A stretch of 11,428 nucleotides of DNA from an uncultured Clostridia bacterium (GTDB lineage: Bacteria; Bacillota; Clostridia; Oscillospirales; Acutalibacteraceae). The notes under the pieces are model-generated. The model saw only the letters and a program-made list of their open reading frames with translations, had not been told where the DNA came from and made no database searches. Location: contig CAMHPW010000022.1 of NCBI GenBank assembly GCA_946187095.1, positions 1-11,428 on the forward strand. Direction: 5' to 3'. The position numbers and the translations under genes are program-made. Shown one piece after another: positions 6,129 to 11,368 of this stretch (within the stretch, counting starts at the first letter, position 1; each line of letters begins with the position of its first letter).

Positions 6129-8228
6129 ATGTACAAGAAAAAGATTATTGGCATTGCACTTATCGCAGCTATGGTAAGTTCAATGACAGCAGTGTCTGTT
6201 TCTGCAGGTCGTGTAGGTTTCGATGGCGATGATACGATCGACAATTATTTCGAGAACCATACACTCGGCATTATCGGCGATTTTAATCAGTGGAGTTCCG
6301 ATATCGCTCCCATGACAGATGCTGACGGTGACGGCGTATTTGTAGGCGTTGTCAAGGACGTAGCTCCCGCAACCTATTCATTCAAAGTACGTGCAGACGG
6401 TGACTGGAATGACAGCTGGGGCGAGTACGAAGAGAACGACGACAGAACGATGAACAGCCAGACCAACTGTTCCATCACAGTTGATGAAACTGCGGATGTC
6501 ATTGTTATGCTCGACACAAACGGCGATGATGAAGCTCTTTGGCCTGTAAGCTACTTTGTAGCAACAGAAGCAAGCAAGTACGGTATCGTAGGTTCTCTCA
6601 CAGGCTGGGGCAATCCTGACGATGCAAGCTATAAGCCCGACTTTGCTATGTATCAGACAGAAGAAGGCAAGTATGTCGGTATCGCTAAAGACGTTGCAGC
6701 AGGCGAAGGCATCATGTTCAAAGTTCGTGCAGACGGCAAATGGGATAGTTCCTGGGGCGTTTATGATGAAGATAAAGACAGCACGAAGAACGGTATGGAT
6801 GACAATGTTACTGTAAATCTTGACGCTGTATCCGATATCGTTGTATTCCTCGATGCATCAGATGAAGATGATGAATTGTGGGCTGTATCATATGCAGTTA
6901 TTTCTGACGGTGCAATTGTATCTGAGGATTACATGGGTAAAGTTGACGATGGTGAAGACGAACCCGAAACACCTGTTGCTGAACCCAGCAGATATGGTAT
7001 CGCTGGCGATCTCACAGGTTGGGGCAGCAATCCTGACTATCCGATGTATGAAACAGCTACAAAGGGTGTTTATGTAGGCAAGACCGATGCTCTTGAGGCT
7101 GGCACTTATCAGGTCAAAGTACGTGCAGACGGTCTTTGGGATGAGAGTTGGGGTATGTACGACGAAGAAAAAGACAGCACAAAGAACGGTTTCGAGGACA
7201 ATATCAATGTTACTGTTGAAGCTGGTTCCGTTATCTTTGTTCAAATCGATACAACCGGTGAAGATGACGAAGTATGGGGCTTGAGCTATGCAATTGTTAC
7301 AGATGAAACAGCTGAGCCTGACTGGCAGTATGTAGGCAAGCCTCAGAAAGAAGAAGAATCCAAGCCTGAAGAATCAAAGCCCGAAGAATCCAAGCCTGAA
7401 GAATCAAAGCCTGAAGAATCCTCTGAACCCGACGCATCTGTTCCGGTTGACGAGCCTTCACAGCCCGAAGTTTTTGAAACAAAGATCACCGATTATGTAT
7501 ACTTCGACAACAGCCAGACAAAGTGGGACGAAGTTTATGCTTATTGGTGGCATACAGACTATGCAAGAACCTATGACTTCCAGGACAACGACTGGGGTAT
7601 CCGGAAGAAAGTCAACGAAGACGGCACAGAGGGTTGGGAGCCCGTTCCTTTCCCCGGCACAAAGATGACTCAGATCGAAGGCACAGATATCTGGCAGATC
7701 AGAGTTCCCTTCAATGCTCATAAGGTTATCTTCAACTGCGGTTTCACCGACGATCAGATCAAGGGCTTGAATCCTGCAGATGATCCCAGCGTAATCGTAT
7801 ACCAGACAGGCGATATCGCATTTGATGCAGCAGAAAATGCAGGTCAGGTTTACACAGTAGAAGGCGAAGCAACTCCCGGCAGAGGCGTATACAAAGCTAA
7901 GTATACATACAAGACAGGTGCATTCTCAACTTATACAGGCGTTTATGCACCCGAGCAGATCGGCGAAGCTCCTGTAGTAGATCCTTCCAATACAGAGGAG
8001 CCTTCAAAGACAGAAGATCCGTCAACTGTAGTTCCTGAGCCTTCCAATACTCAGCCCTCACAGCAGACACAGCCTTCACAGACTCAGCCGACACAGAATT
8101 CTACACAGACATCTACAACAACTCCGATCAACACAGGCGATGCTACAATGCCTATCGCAGTTGCAGTCGTTGCAGCTCTTGCACTCGGCACAGCAGTTGT
8201 TGCTTCCAGAAAAAAGGTTGAAGAATAA
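6129..8228 (+). CDS. secreted, surface-anchored starch-binding protein: three X25-like modules plus a CBM26-like module
   Basis: The 699-residue protein begins with a signal peptide (1-26, V-S-V-S-A). Three tandem modules of about 100 residues follow (46-145, 150-258, 288-391). Each has a G-x-x-G-x-(L/F)-x-x-W start, a central (F/V)-K-V-R-A-D-G-x-W-(D/N)-x-S-W-G core and an end in W-x-x-S-Y. This resembles the X25 (SusE/F-like) modules of pullulanases and ruminococcal starch-adherence proteins. Four K-P-E-E-S repeats (412-431) form an acidic linker. Residues ~453-565 look like a CBM26-type starch-binding module (V-Y-F-D-N, A-Y-W-W, F-P-G-T-x-M, V-I-F-N-C-G). A Pro/Ser/Thr/Gln linker (615-665), N-T-G-D (668-671), a hydrophobic helix (674-692) and R-K-K follow, suggesting wall or membrane anchoring. 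No catalytic domain and no dockerin are visible. The likely role is holding starch at the cell surface. AGGAGG lies nine bases before the ATG. Confidence 0.85.
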   Translation: MYKKKIIGIALIAAMVSSMTAVSVSAGRVGFDGDDTIDNYFENHTLGIIGDFNQWSSDIAPMTDADGDGVFVGVVKDVAPATYSFKVRADGDWNDSWGEYEENDDRTMNSQTNCSITVDETADVIVMLDTNGDDEALWPVSYFVATEASKYGIVGSLTGWGNPDDASYKPDFAMYQTEEGKYVGIAKDVAAGEGIMFKVRADGKWDSSWGVYDEDKDSTKNGMDDNVTVNLDAVSDIVVFLDASDEDDELWAVSYAVISDGAIVSEDYMGKVDDGEDEPETPVAEPSRYGIAGDLTGWGSNPDYPMYETATKGVYVGKTDALEAGTYQVKVRADGLWDESWGMYDEEKDSTKNGFEDNINVTVEAGSVIFVQIDTTGEDDEVWGLSYAIVTDETAEPDWQYVGKPQKEEESKPEESKPEESKPEESKPEESSEPDASVPVDEPSQPEVFETKITDYVYFDNSQTKWDEVYAYWWHTDYARTYDFQDNDWGIRKKVNEDGTEGWEPVPFPGTKMTQIEGTDIWQIRVPFNAHKVIFNCGFTDDQIKGLNPADDPSVIVYQTGDIAFDAAENAGQVYTVEGEATPGRGVYKAKYTYKTGAFSTYTGVYAPEQIGEAPVVDPSNTEEPSKTEDPSTVVPEPSNTQPSQQTQPSQTQPTQNSTQTSTTTPINTGDATMPIAVAVVAALALGTAVVASRKKVEE
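7359..7421 (+). repeat. 15-base tandem repeat encoding KPEES
   Basis: Four 15-base units encode S-K-P-E-E. The serine codon alternates tcc, tca, tcc, tca, which suggests that a 30-base pair of units was duplicated. It lies between the third X25-like module and the CBM26-like module and is a site where copy number could change by slippage. Confidence 0.85.
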
Positions 8229-8261
8229 TTTCTATCTTCACTGATTGACTGAAAAAAATAT

Positions 8262-8300
8262 TCTCTCCGATTGTCACACGGCAGTCGGAGAGATTTTTTT
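8262..8300 (+). terminator. rho-independent terminator of the starch-binding protein gene
   Basis: TCTCTCCGA (8262-8270) pairs perfectly with TCGGAGAGA (8285-8293) and is followed by seven T residues. An A run just upstream (8252-8258) gives some capacity for termination in the opposite direction. Confidence 0.88.
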
Positions 8301-8301
8301 G

Positions 8302-8378
8302 TAATGAGGAATGAGGAGTGAGGAATATGTATCAAAATAAAAAGAGGAATGGGGAATATCATTCCTCACTCCTCATTA
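8302..8378. repeat. palindromic intergenic element, copy 2 (77 bases)
   Basis: It starts TAATGAGG and ends CCTCATTA. AATGAGGAGTGAGGAAT (8310-8326) is the exact reverse complement of ATTCCTCACTCCTCATT (8361-8377), giving a 17-base-pair stem with a 34-base interior. The right arm is identical to that of copy 1 (5206-5222). It lies between convergent genes just after a normal terminator, and ends one base before the stop codon of the TraB-family gene. No coding capacity is visible, so it is a MITE- or REP-like repeat. Confidence 0.75.
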
Positions 8379-8379
8379 T

Positions 8380-9447
8380 TTAAGCTGCTTTTTGGATTTC
8401 ACGGGTTTCAAGCTGATCGGCGGAGGTGATCTGGGTAACGGTGAATCCCTGTTCTTCAAGGAGAGCAATAATGCCGTCATCGCCTAAGAAGTGTGCCGTT
8501 CCGACGACTAACATGACGGTCTTGCCGCTTTTGATATAGTCAGTCAGTTTTTCGGTCATGCCCTTGTTTCTGTCAGTGAGAAGGGCATTGTTGTATTCTT
8601 CAAAGGCAGCTTTCTCTTCATCAGTCAGTTGGCTTTCGTCAAAATCTTCATCCTGCAGGTCTTTTTCCGTAATCGTGCCGCTTTTCCACTTTTCATAGAG
8701 GTCTTTGAGCTGATGTGCCTGTTTTTCGACAATGCCGTCCTCTGCATAGGATGACAGGAGCATTTCCACTACATTGTCCGAAAGTCCGTTGAACATACTT
8801 ATCTGGAAATCCATGGATTCAACTTCTTCAATAGTTTTGCCGTCAGCCTTTGCACGATTGGTCAGGGTAAGGTCAACGCCTTTGGTGGGATTGAGTCCTG
8901 CTTTTACGATGGAAAGATTTTCGATCAGGCTTTCCCACATGAGGGGCTTGTAGTAATCGTAAAGGGCATTGTACATACCGTTTTCTTTGAGTATCTGAAC
9001 GAGTTTGTTATAGGTGTTTTCGGAGATATGGTCTTTGATGGTCGTACCGTCGGCATAGATAACGTCTGTAAGCATAGAGGAGGAAGCGGTGAGTTCGCTG
9101 TACATATCGGACATATCGATCTCAAATGCAAGAGTATCGCTGTCGGCATAGGCTTTTTCGAAGTAATCGGGCAGATTGTCAACGGCGTTGTCACCTGCAT
9201 GGATAGAGCCGAATAAATAAGCGTAATTGCCGTTTTGATCTTCGGCTTTCCACATTAAAGGGGTGATGGCATTTTGGGACGGTGTTTCGGGATTTTGGCT
9301 TGTTTCGGGCTGAGAGGCGGCAGATGTGGGGGAGGAGGATTCTGTTTTGAAGAGATTTTTCTTGTCAACGTGCTTGCAGCCGCTCAGGGCAGGCACGATC
9401 AGTACTGTTGCGGCAAGGATGCCGCACAGGAATTTTTTGAATTTCAT
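8380..9447 (-). CDS. TraB/GumN-family lipoprotein
   Basis: The 355-residue protein has a classic lipoprotein signal, with L-S-G-C placing the lipidated residue at Cys24. A Ser/Pro/Gln-rich linker follows (36-60), then a TraB/GumN domain. Its paired G-x-x-H motifs are visible as G-S-I-H (80-83) and G-T-A-H (316-319), with E109 (F-E-I-D), K-G-V-D (189-192) and R293 as further conserved positions. The family is related to the Tiki/PrgY/EreA-like fold and includes metal-dependent proteases and pheromone-shutdown proteins; the bacterial GumN role is unknown. The start is ATG 9447, eight bases after AAAGGA; the longer frame from 9513 would overlap the preceding gene's end and the hairpin. No promoter is visible in the 62-base gap upstream, so expression may come from readthrough. 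Confidence 0.85.
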   Translation of the reverse strand: MKFKKFLCGILAATVLIVPALSGCKHVDKKNLFKTESSSPTSAASQPETSQNPETPSQNAITPLMWKAEDQNGNYAYLFGSIHAGDNAVDNLPDYFEKAYADSDTLAFEIDMSDMYSELTASSSMLTDVIYADGTTIKDHISENTYNKLVQILKENGMYNALYDYYKPLMWESLIENLSIVKAGLNPTKGVDLTLTNRAKADGKTIEEVESMDFQISMFNGLSDNVVEMLLSSYAEDGIVEKQAHQLKDLYEKWKSGTITEKDLQDEDFDESQLTDEEKAAFEEYNNALLTDRNKGMTEKLTDYIKSGKTVMLVVGTAHFLGDDGIIALLEEQGFTVTQITSADQLETREIQKAA

Positions 9448-9468
9448 ATCGATTTTCCTTTCTGAAAT

Positions 9469-9502
9469 AAAGGGTACTGCAGGATGTTTTGCAGTACCCT
9501 TT
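9469..9502 (-). terminator. 13-base-pair hairpin between the mini surface protein and TraB genes
   Basis: AAAGGGTACTGCA (9469-9481) and TGCAGTACCCTTT (9490-9502) pair perfectly around an 8-base loop, starting eight bases after the stop at 9510. On the minus strand the trailing T run is interrupted (CCCTTTATTTC), so termination is probably partial. It may instead be an RNA processing or stability element. Confidence 0.6.
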
Positions 9503-9509
9503 AAAAAAA

Positions 9510-9722
9510 TCATTTTTTGTTTTTCTTGTTTCCCGTAAAGAGAAGAATAACAATGACAAGTGCCGCAACGGCTATTGCCGCAATAGCGATGACAAGTATT
9601 GTAGAATTATCGCCTGTAGCAAAATTCTGCTGTGCATTGGCGGCATTGACAGTGACTGTACAGATGGCAAAAACTGCCGTGACGATTGCCAGAAGGCATA
9701 TCAGTTTTTTCTTCATACTCAT
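9510..9722 (-). CDS. 70-residue mini surface protein: signal peptide plus TGD anchor only
   Basis: The 70-residue product has residues 1-27 as a signal peptide (M-S-M-K-K-K, hydrophobic core, V-N-A). Only about ten exposed residues follow (A-N-A-Q-Q-N-F-A-T-G-D), then a 23-residue hydrophobic helix (41-63) and the tail K-K-N-K-K. The arrangement T-G-D + helix + Lys tail copies the C-termini of the two large neighbours. If a sortase cut after T36, the product would be a wall-linked peptide of about nine residues; otherwise it is a small membrane protein. The start ATG 9722 lies 11 bases after AAGGAG; a second ATG two codons on is too far from it. No close promoter is seen, so it may be read from the upstream gene. 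No family is recognised. Confidence 0.7.
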   Translation of the reverse strand: MSMKKKLICLLAIVTAVFAICTVTVNAANAQQNFATGDNSTILVIAIAAIAVAALVIVILLFTGNKKNKK

Positions 9723-9749
9723 TTTTTTCAGCACTCCTTTTTGTTGTTG

Positions 9750-9785
9750 TAAAACAAGGGGACATTGCCCTATGACAATGCCCCC
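9750..9785 (-). terminator. terminator after the PSQ-linker protein
   Basis: On the minus strand, GGGGGCATTG pairs with CAATGTCCCC around an 8-base loop and is followed by TTGTTTT. One pair is G-U on this strand but A-C on the other, which supports function on the minus strand. It lies 29 bases after the stop at 9815. Confidence 0.75.
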
Positions 9786-9814
9786 TATGTAAAATGCCTG
9801 CTTAAGCTGCAAAA

Positions 9815-10528
9815 TTATTTTGCACTTTTCTTTGACTTGGAAGCAACGATAGCAGTACCGAGAGCGGCTGCACCGATGACAGCGAATACAGCGGCACTTG
9901 CAGCGGAATCACCCGTATTCACGCCGGGCTGTGATGACTGGGACTGCTGTGAAGGCTGTGTCTGTGACTGCTGTGAGGGCTGCTGAGACTGCTGAGAAGG
10001 CTGCTTTGAAGGCTGTTCATCGCTCTGGGTGAGTATATAGTAAGAGAAGTGAGGAGCAACTGATGATGCCTTGCTGTTTGAGAAATCAGCGAACTTTGTA
10101 AGACCTGTAGCTTCTTCATAGATATAAGCTGTTTCATAGCTTGCAGTTGTGAAAGTAAGAGTAACGCCCGCACCCTCAAATGACTTTGCATTGTTGCTGC
10201 CGTCAAGGAAGTAAACGTCAAGGATCTTGCTTGAAACAACGTCGGGAAGATTTGCAACAGCAGCTTCGATATCAACATTGGTCACAGTAGCAACGCCGAA
10301 TGTGAGCTCTGTGCCGGCATCAATAGCATCAGCAGGAACGTCTGCCTCGATCGTAATGCCGTCGATGATAACCATGAAACGAGTGTTTTTGCCGGCCTCA
10401 ACGACTGTGGCAGGTGACTTTACGTCGTTTGTCGTAACACCGGGTGTAAGGGCACTTACCGACAAAGCGGCAGAAGAAACTGCAACGGCTGCTGCAAGAG
10501 CAGATACCAAAATTTTCTTAGTGTTCAT
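9815..10528 (-). CDS. secreted surface protein with PSQ-rich linker and NTGD anchor
   Basis: The 237-residue protein has a signal peptide (1-26, cleaved near V-S-A). A beta-rich globular region follows (about 35-168), including I-I-D-G-I-T-I-E-A-D-V-P-A-D-A-I-D-A-G-T (53-72) and S-V-A-P-H-F-S-Y-Y-I-L (156-166). The V-P-A-x-A-I-x-A-G-T and H-F-S-x-Y patterns resemble small beta-sandwich repeats found near the C-terminus of other wall proteins, but I cannot name the domain. Residues 172-200 are a Gln/Ser/Pro linker. N-T-G-D (204-207), a hydrophobic helix (209-229) and K-S-K-K follow, and the A-L-G-T-A-I-V-A-S helix end closely matches that of the starch-binding protein. ATG 10528 follows AGGAGG by nine bases; the upstream extension to 10585 lacks a ribosome site. 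No enzymatic motif is visible; it is probably an abundant surface protein. Confidence 0.82.
   Translation of the reverse strand: MNTKKILVSALAAAVAVSSAALSVSALTPGVTTNDVKSPATVVEAGKNTRFMVIIDGITIEADVPADAIDAGTELTFGVATVTNVDIEAAVANLPDVVSSKILDVYFLDGSNNAKSFEGAGVTLTFTTASYETAYIYEEATGLTKFADFSNSKASSVAPHFSYYILTQSDEQPSKQPSQQSQQPSQQSQTQPSQQSQSSQPGVNTGDSAASAAVFAVIGAAALGTAIVASKSKKSAK
9929..10015 (-). repeat. low-complexity PSQ linker repeat
   Basis: The stretch encodes repeated P-S-Q-Q-S-Q units (residues 172-200) from imperfect CAG/TCA-rich triplets. It is the flexible spacer between the globular domain and the anchor of the surface protein. Confidence 0.7.
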
Positions 10529-10575
10529 TGTAAACATCCTCCTAAAAATAAATGTAAATAAATCTGAACAACAAT

Positions 10576-10605
10576 ATGATACCACATCAGTTACAAGTTT
10601 GTCAA
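10576..10605 (-). promoter_or_regulatory. proximal promoter of the PSQ-linker protein gene
   Basis: On the minus strand, a perfect TTGACA (10600-10605) and TATCAT (10576-10581) are spaced by 18 bases, with an extended TG one base before the -10. The predicted leader is about 40 bases. Confidence 0.65.
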
Positions 10606-10653
10606 CAATTACGCAGTGAAAATATCATCAAACTTTTATTCATAAGATCACGC

Positions 10654-10729
10654 AATATTGTTCAACTTTTGACGGATATCACAGTGCCTCCTCCTAAATA
10701 TCCATTGGACATGAATATTGTACAACTTT
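10654..10729. repeat. 16-base direct repeat, two copies 60 bases apart
   Basis: AATATTGTTCAACTTT (10654-10669) and AATATTGTACAACTTT (10714-10729) differ at one base. The cores TTGTACAA (a perfect palindrome) and TTGTTCAA look like operator half-sites. The second copy covers the -10 box of the distal promoter. This suggests a regulator-binding pair, which is inference. Confidence 0.5.
10662..10682 (-). other. possible six-codon leader peptide
   Basis: On the minus strand, AGGAGGAGG (10687-10695) is followed by GTG at 10682 and a frame of six codons (fM-I-S-V-K-S) ending in TGA. The spacing is seven bases from the first AGGAGG. The frame is too short to judge by content. Either it is a regulatory leader peptide, or the ribosome site is a remnant or ribosome-standby site. 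It is rated low because nothing beyond the site itself supports translation. Confidence 0.3.
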
Positions 10730-10745
10730 AAAACGCTTTTGTCAA
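10717..10745 (-). promoter_or_regulatory. distal promoter upstream of the PSQ-linker protein gene
   Basis: On the minus strand, a perfect TTGACA (10740-10745) and TACAAT (10717-10722) are spaced by 17 bases. A transcript would start near 10710 and carry a leader of about 180 bases before ATG 10528. Confidence 0.65.
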
Positions 10746-10778
10746 TCGGAAAATCATGTTATTTTTTGGAATTTTTCT

Positions 10779-10818
10779 AAAAAAATCGGACAAACCGCAA
10801 AAGTCTGTCCGATTTTTT
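10779..10818 (-). terminator. terminator of the DUF1540 gene (two-way)
   Basis: AAAAAATCGGACA pairs with TGTCCGATTTTTT around a 13-base loop (core stem 10786-10792 with 10806-10812). A and T runs flank both sides, so it can act on either strand. It ends three bases from the DUF1540 stop codon. Confidence 0.85.
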
Positions 10819-10820
10819 CG

Positions 10821-10994
10821 TTATATTGTCTCGGTTTTTGCACTGAAAGAAAGGCAGTCGGTACATTTTTCGGTTTCGGGAGTGTGTTCGTGAGTGCCGA
10901 TATGCACCGTATCGAGTGAACAGTAATCATGATTTTTGCAGTGATACCTGCAGTCCTCAACGCTGCACTGTATACTTTTATTGAGTTTTTCCAT
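10821..10994 (-). CDS. DUF1540 domain small cysteine-rich protein
   Basis: The 57-residue protein matches the DUF1540 pattern: N-K-S-I-x-C-S-V-x-D-C-x-Y-H-C, then C-S-L-D-T-V-H-I-G-x-H and T-D-C-L-S-F. Cysteines lie at 10, 15, 19, 25, 44 and 47, with several His residues, which suggests a small metal-binding fold. DUF1540 proteins are common in Clostridia and their role is unknown. There is one copy of the domain here. The start ATG 10994 follows AAGGAG by nine bases; a longer frame to 11030 would run through the predicted promoter and palindrome. It is monocistronic, with its own promoter and a strong terminator. Confidence 0.9.
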   Translation of the reverse strand: MEKLNKSIQCSVEDCRYHCKNHDYCSLDTVHIGTHEHTPETEKCTDCLSFSAKTETI

Positions 10995-11011
10995 AATATA
11001 TATCTCCTTTG

Positions 11012-11029
11012 TGCCGTTTATTAACGGCA
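11012..11029. promoter_or_regulatory. palindrome over the predicted DUF1540 transcription start (possible operator)
   Basis: TGCCGTT (11012-11018) and AACGGCA (11023-11029) form a perfect 7-base inverted repeat with a 4-base centre. It directly abuts the -10 box, so transcription should begin inside it. That position suits a repressor operator better than a leader hairpin. Confidence 0.5.
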
Positions 11030-11057
11030 ATTATATTATGGCATGACAGGCTGACAA
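11030..11057 (-). promoter_or_regulatory. predicted sigma-A promoter for the DUF1540 gene
   Basis: On the minus strand, TTGTCA (11052-11057) and a perfect TATAAT (11030-11035) are spaced by 16 bases. Confidence 0.65.
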
Positions 11058-11099
11058 ATATTCATTCTACTTTCAGGAAAATCAATTTTTCATGCACAA

Positions 11100-11368
11100 C
11101 TTATAAAAATCATAACACTATTAGTAACAGTCACAGTCATCATACCCCTAAAGTCCTCACTACAAAAAGACAGCATTCTCATGCAAATATAAATAGTCAT
11201 TTAGAAGAAAAATTTGCAGATTTTAGTGATAAATTAGGAAAAAATATAAATGATTGTCTATTAAAACCTTCTATAGCGAAATTAAAAAAAATGATGAAAA
11301 AAAATTTAAAACAAGTTAAAAATTCTTTAAAGAAGGCAGAAATAAGTCAAAGAATTAAAAAAGAATAA
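11100..11368 (+). pseudogene. 3' fragment of an AT-rich gene, start not present
   Basis: An open plus-strand frame ends at TAA 11366-11368. Its last ~55 residues look genuinely coded: H-L-E-E-K-F-A-D-F-S-D-K-L-G, a Lys-rich segment (K-K-M-M-K-K-N-L-K-Q) and a final R-I-K-K-E, with strong use of TTA, AAA and ATA codons. Upstream it becomes Ser/His/Asn-rich, and further left (before about 11060) the frame merely overlaps the DUF1540 promoter on the opposite strand. No ribosome site or plausible start is visible, so the 5' end is missing or lies across a rearrangement. Composition (about 18% G+C between 11221 and 11400) and codon use differ from every other gene here. No family is recognised. 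The left limit given is approximate. Confidence 0.4.

Noticed and set aside
5804..6244. 146-codon minus-strand open frame over the starch-protein promoter and start
   Set aside because: It overlaps the promoter, hairpin and signal-peptide region of a well-supported plus-strand gene, has low-complexity Phe/Ile content and no ribosome site.
8125..8228. Canonical LPxTG sorting motif in the starch-binding protein
   Set aside because: The residues before T-G-D are P-I-N, not L-P-x; only a degenerate signal can be claimed.
6129..8228. Dockerin or catalytic amylase domain in the starch-binding protein
   Set aside because: D-A-D-G-D-G-V near residue 64 looks like a calcium loop, but there is no paired dockerin repeat, and no GH13 motifs are visible.
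11009..11090. ATG 11009 or nearby as the start of the AT-rich plus-strand gene
   Set aside because: This part of the frame is opposite the DUF1540 promoter and palindrome, has no ribosome site and differs in composition from the later coding stretch.
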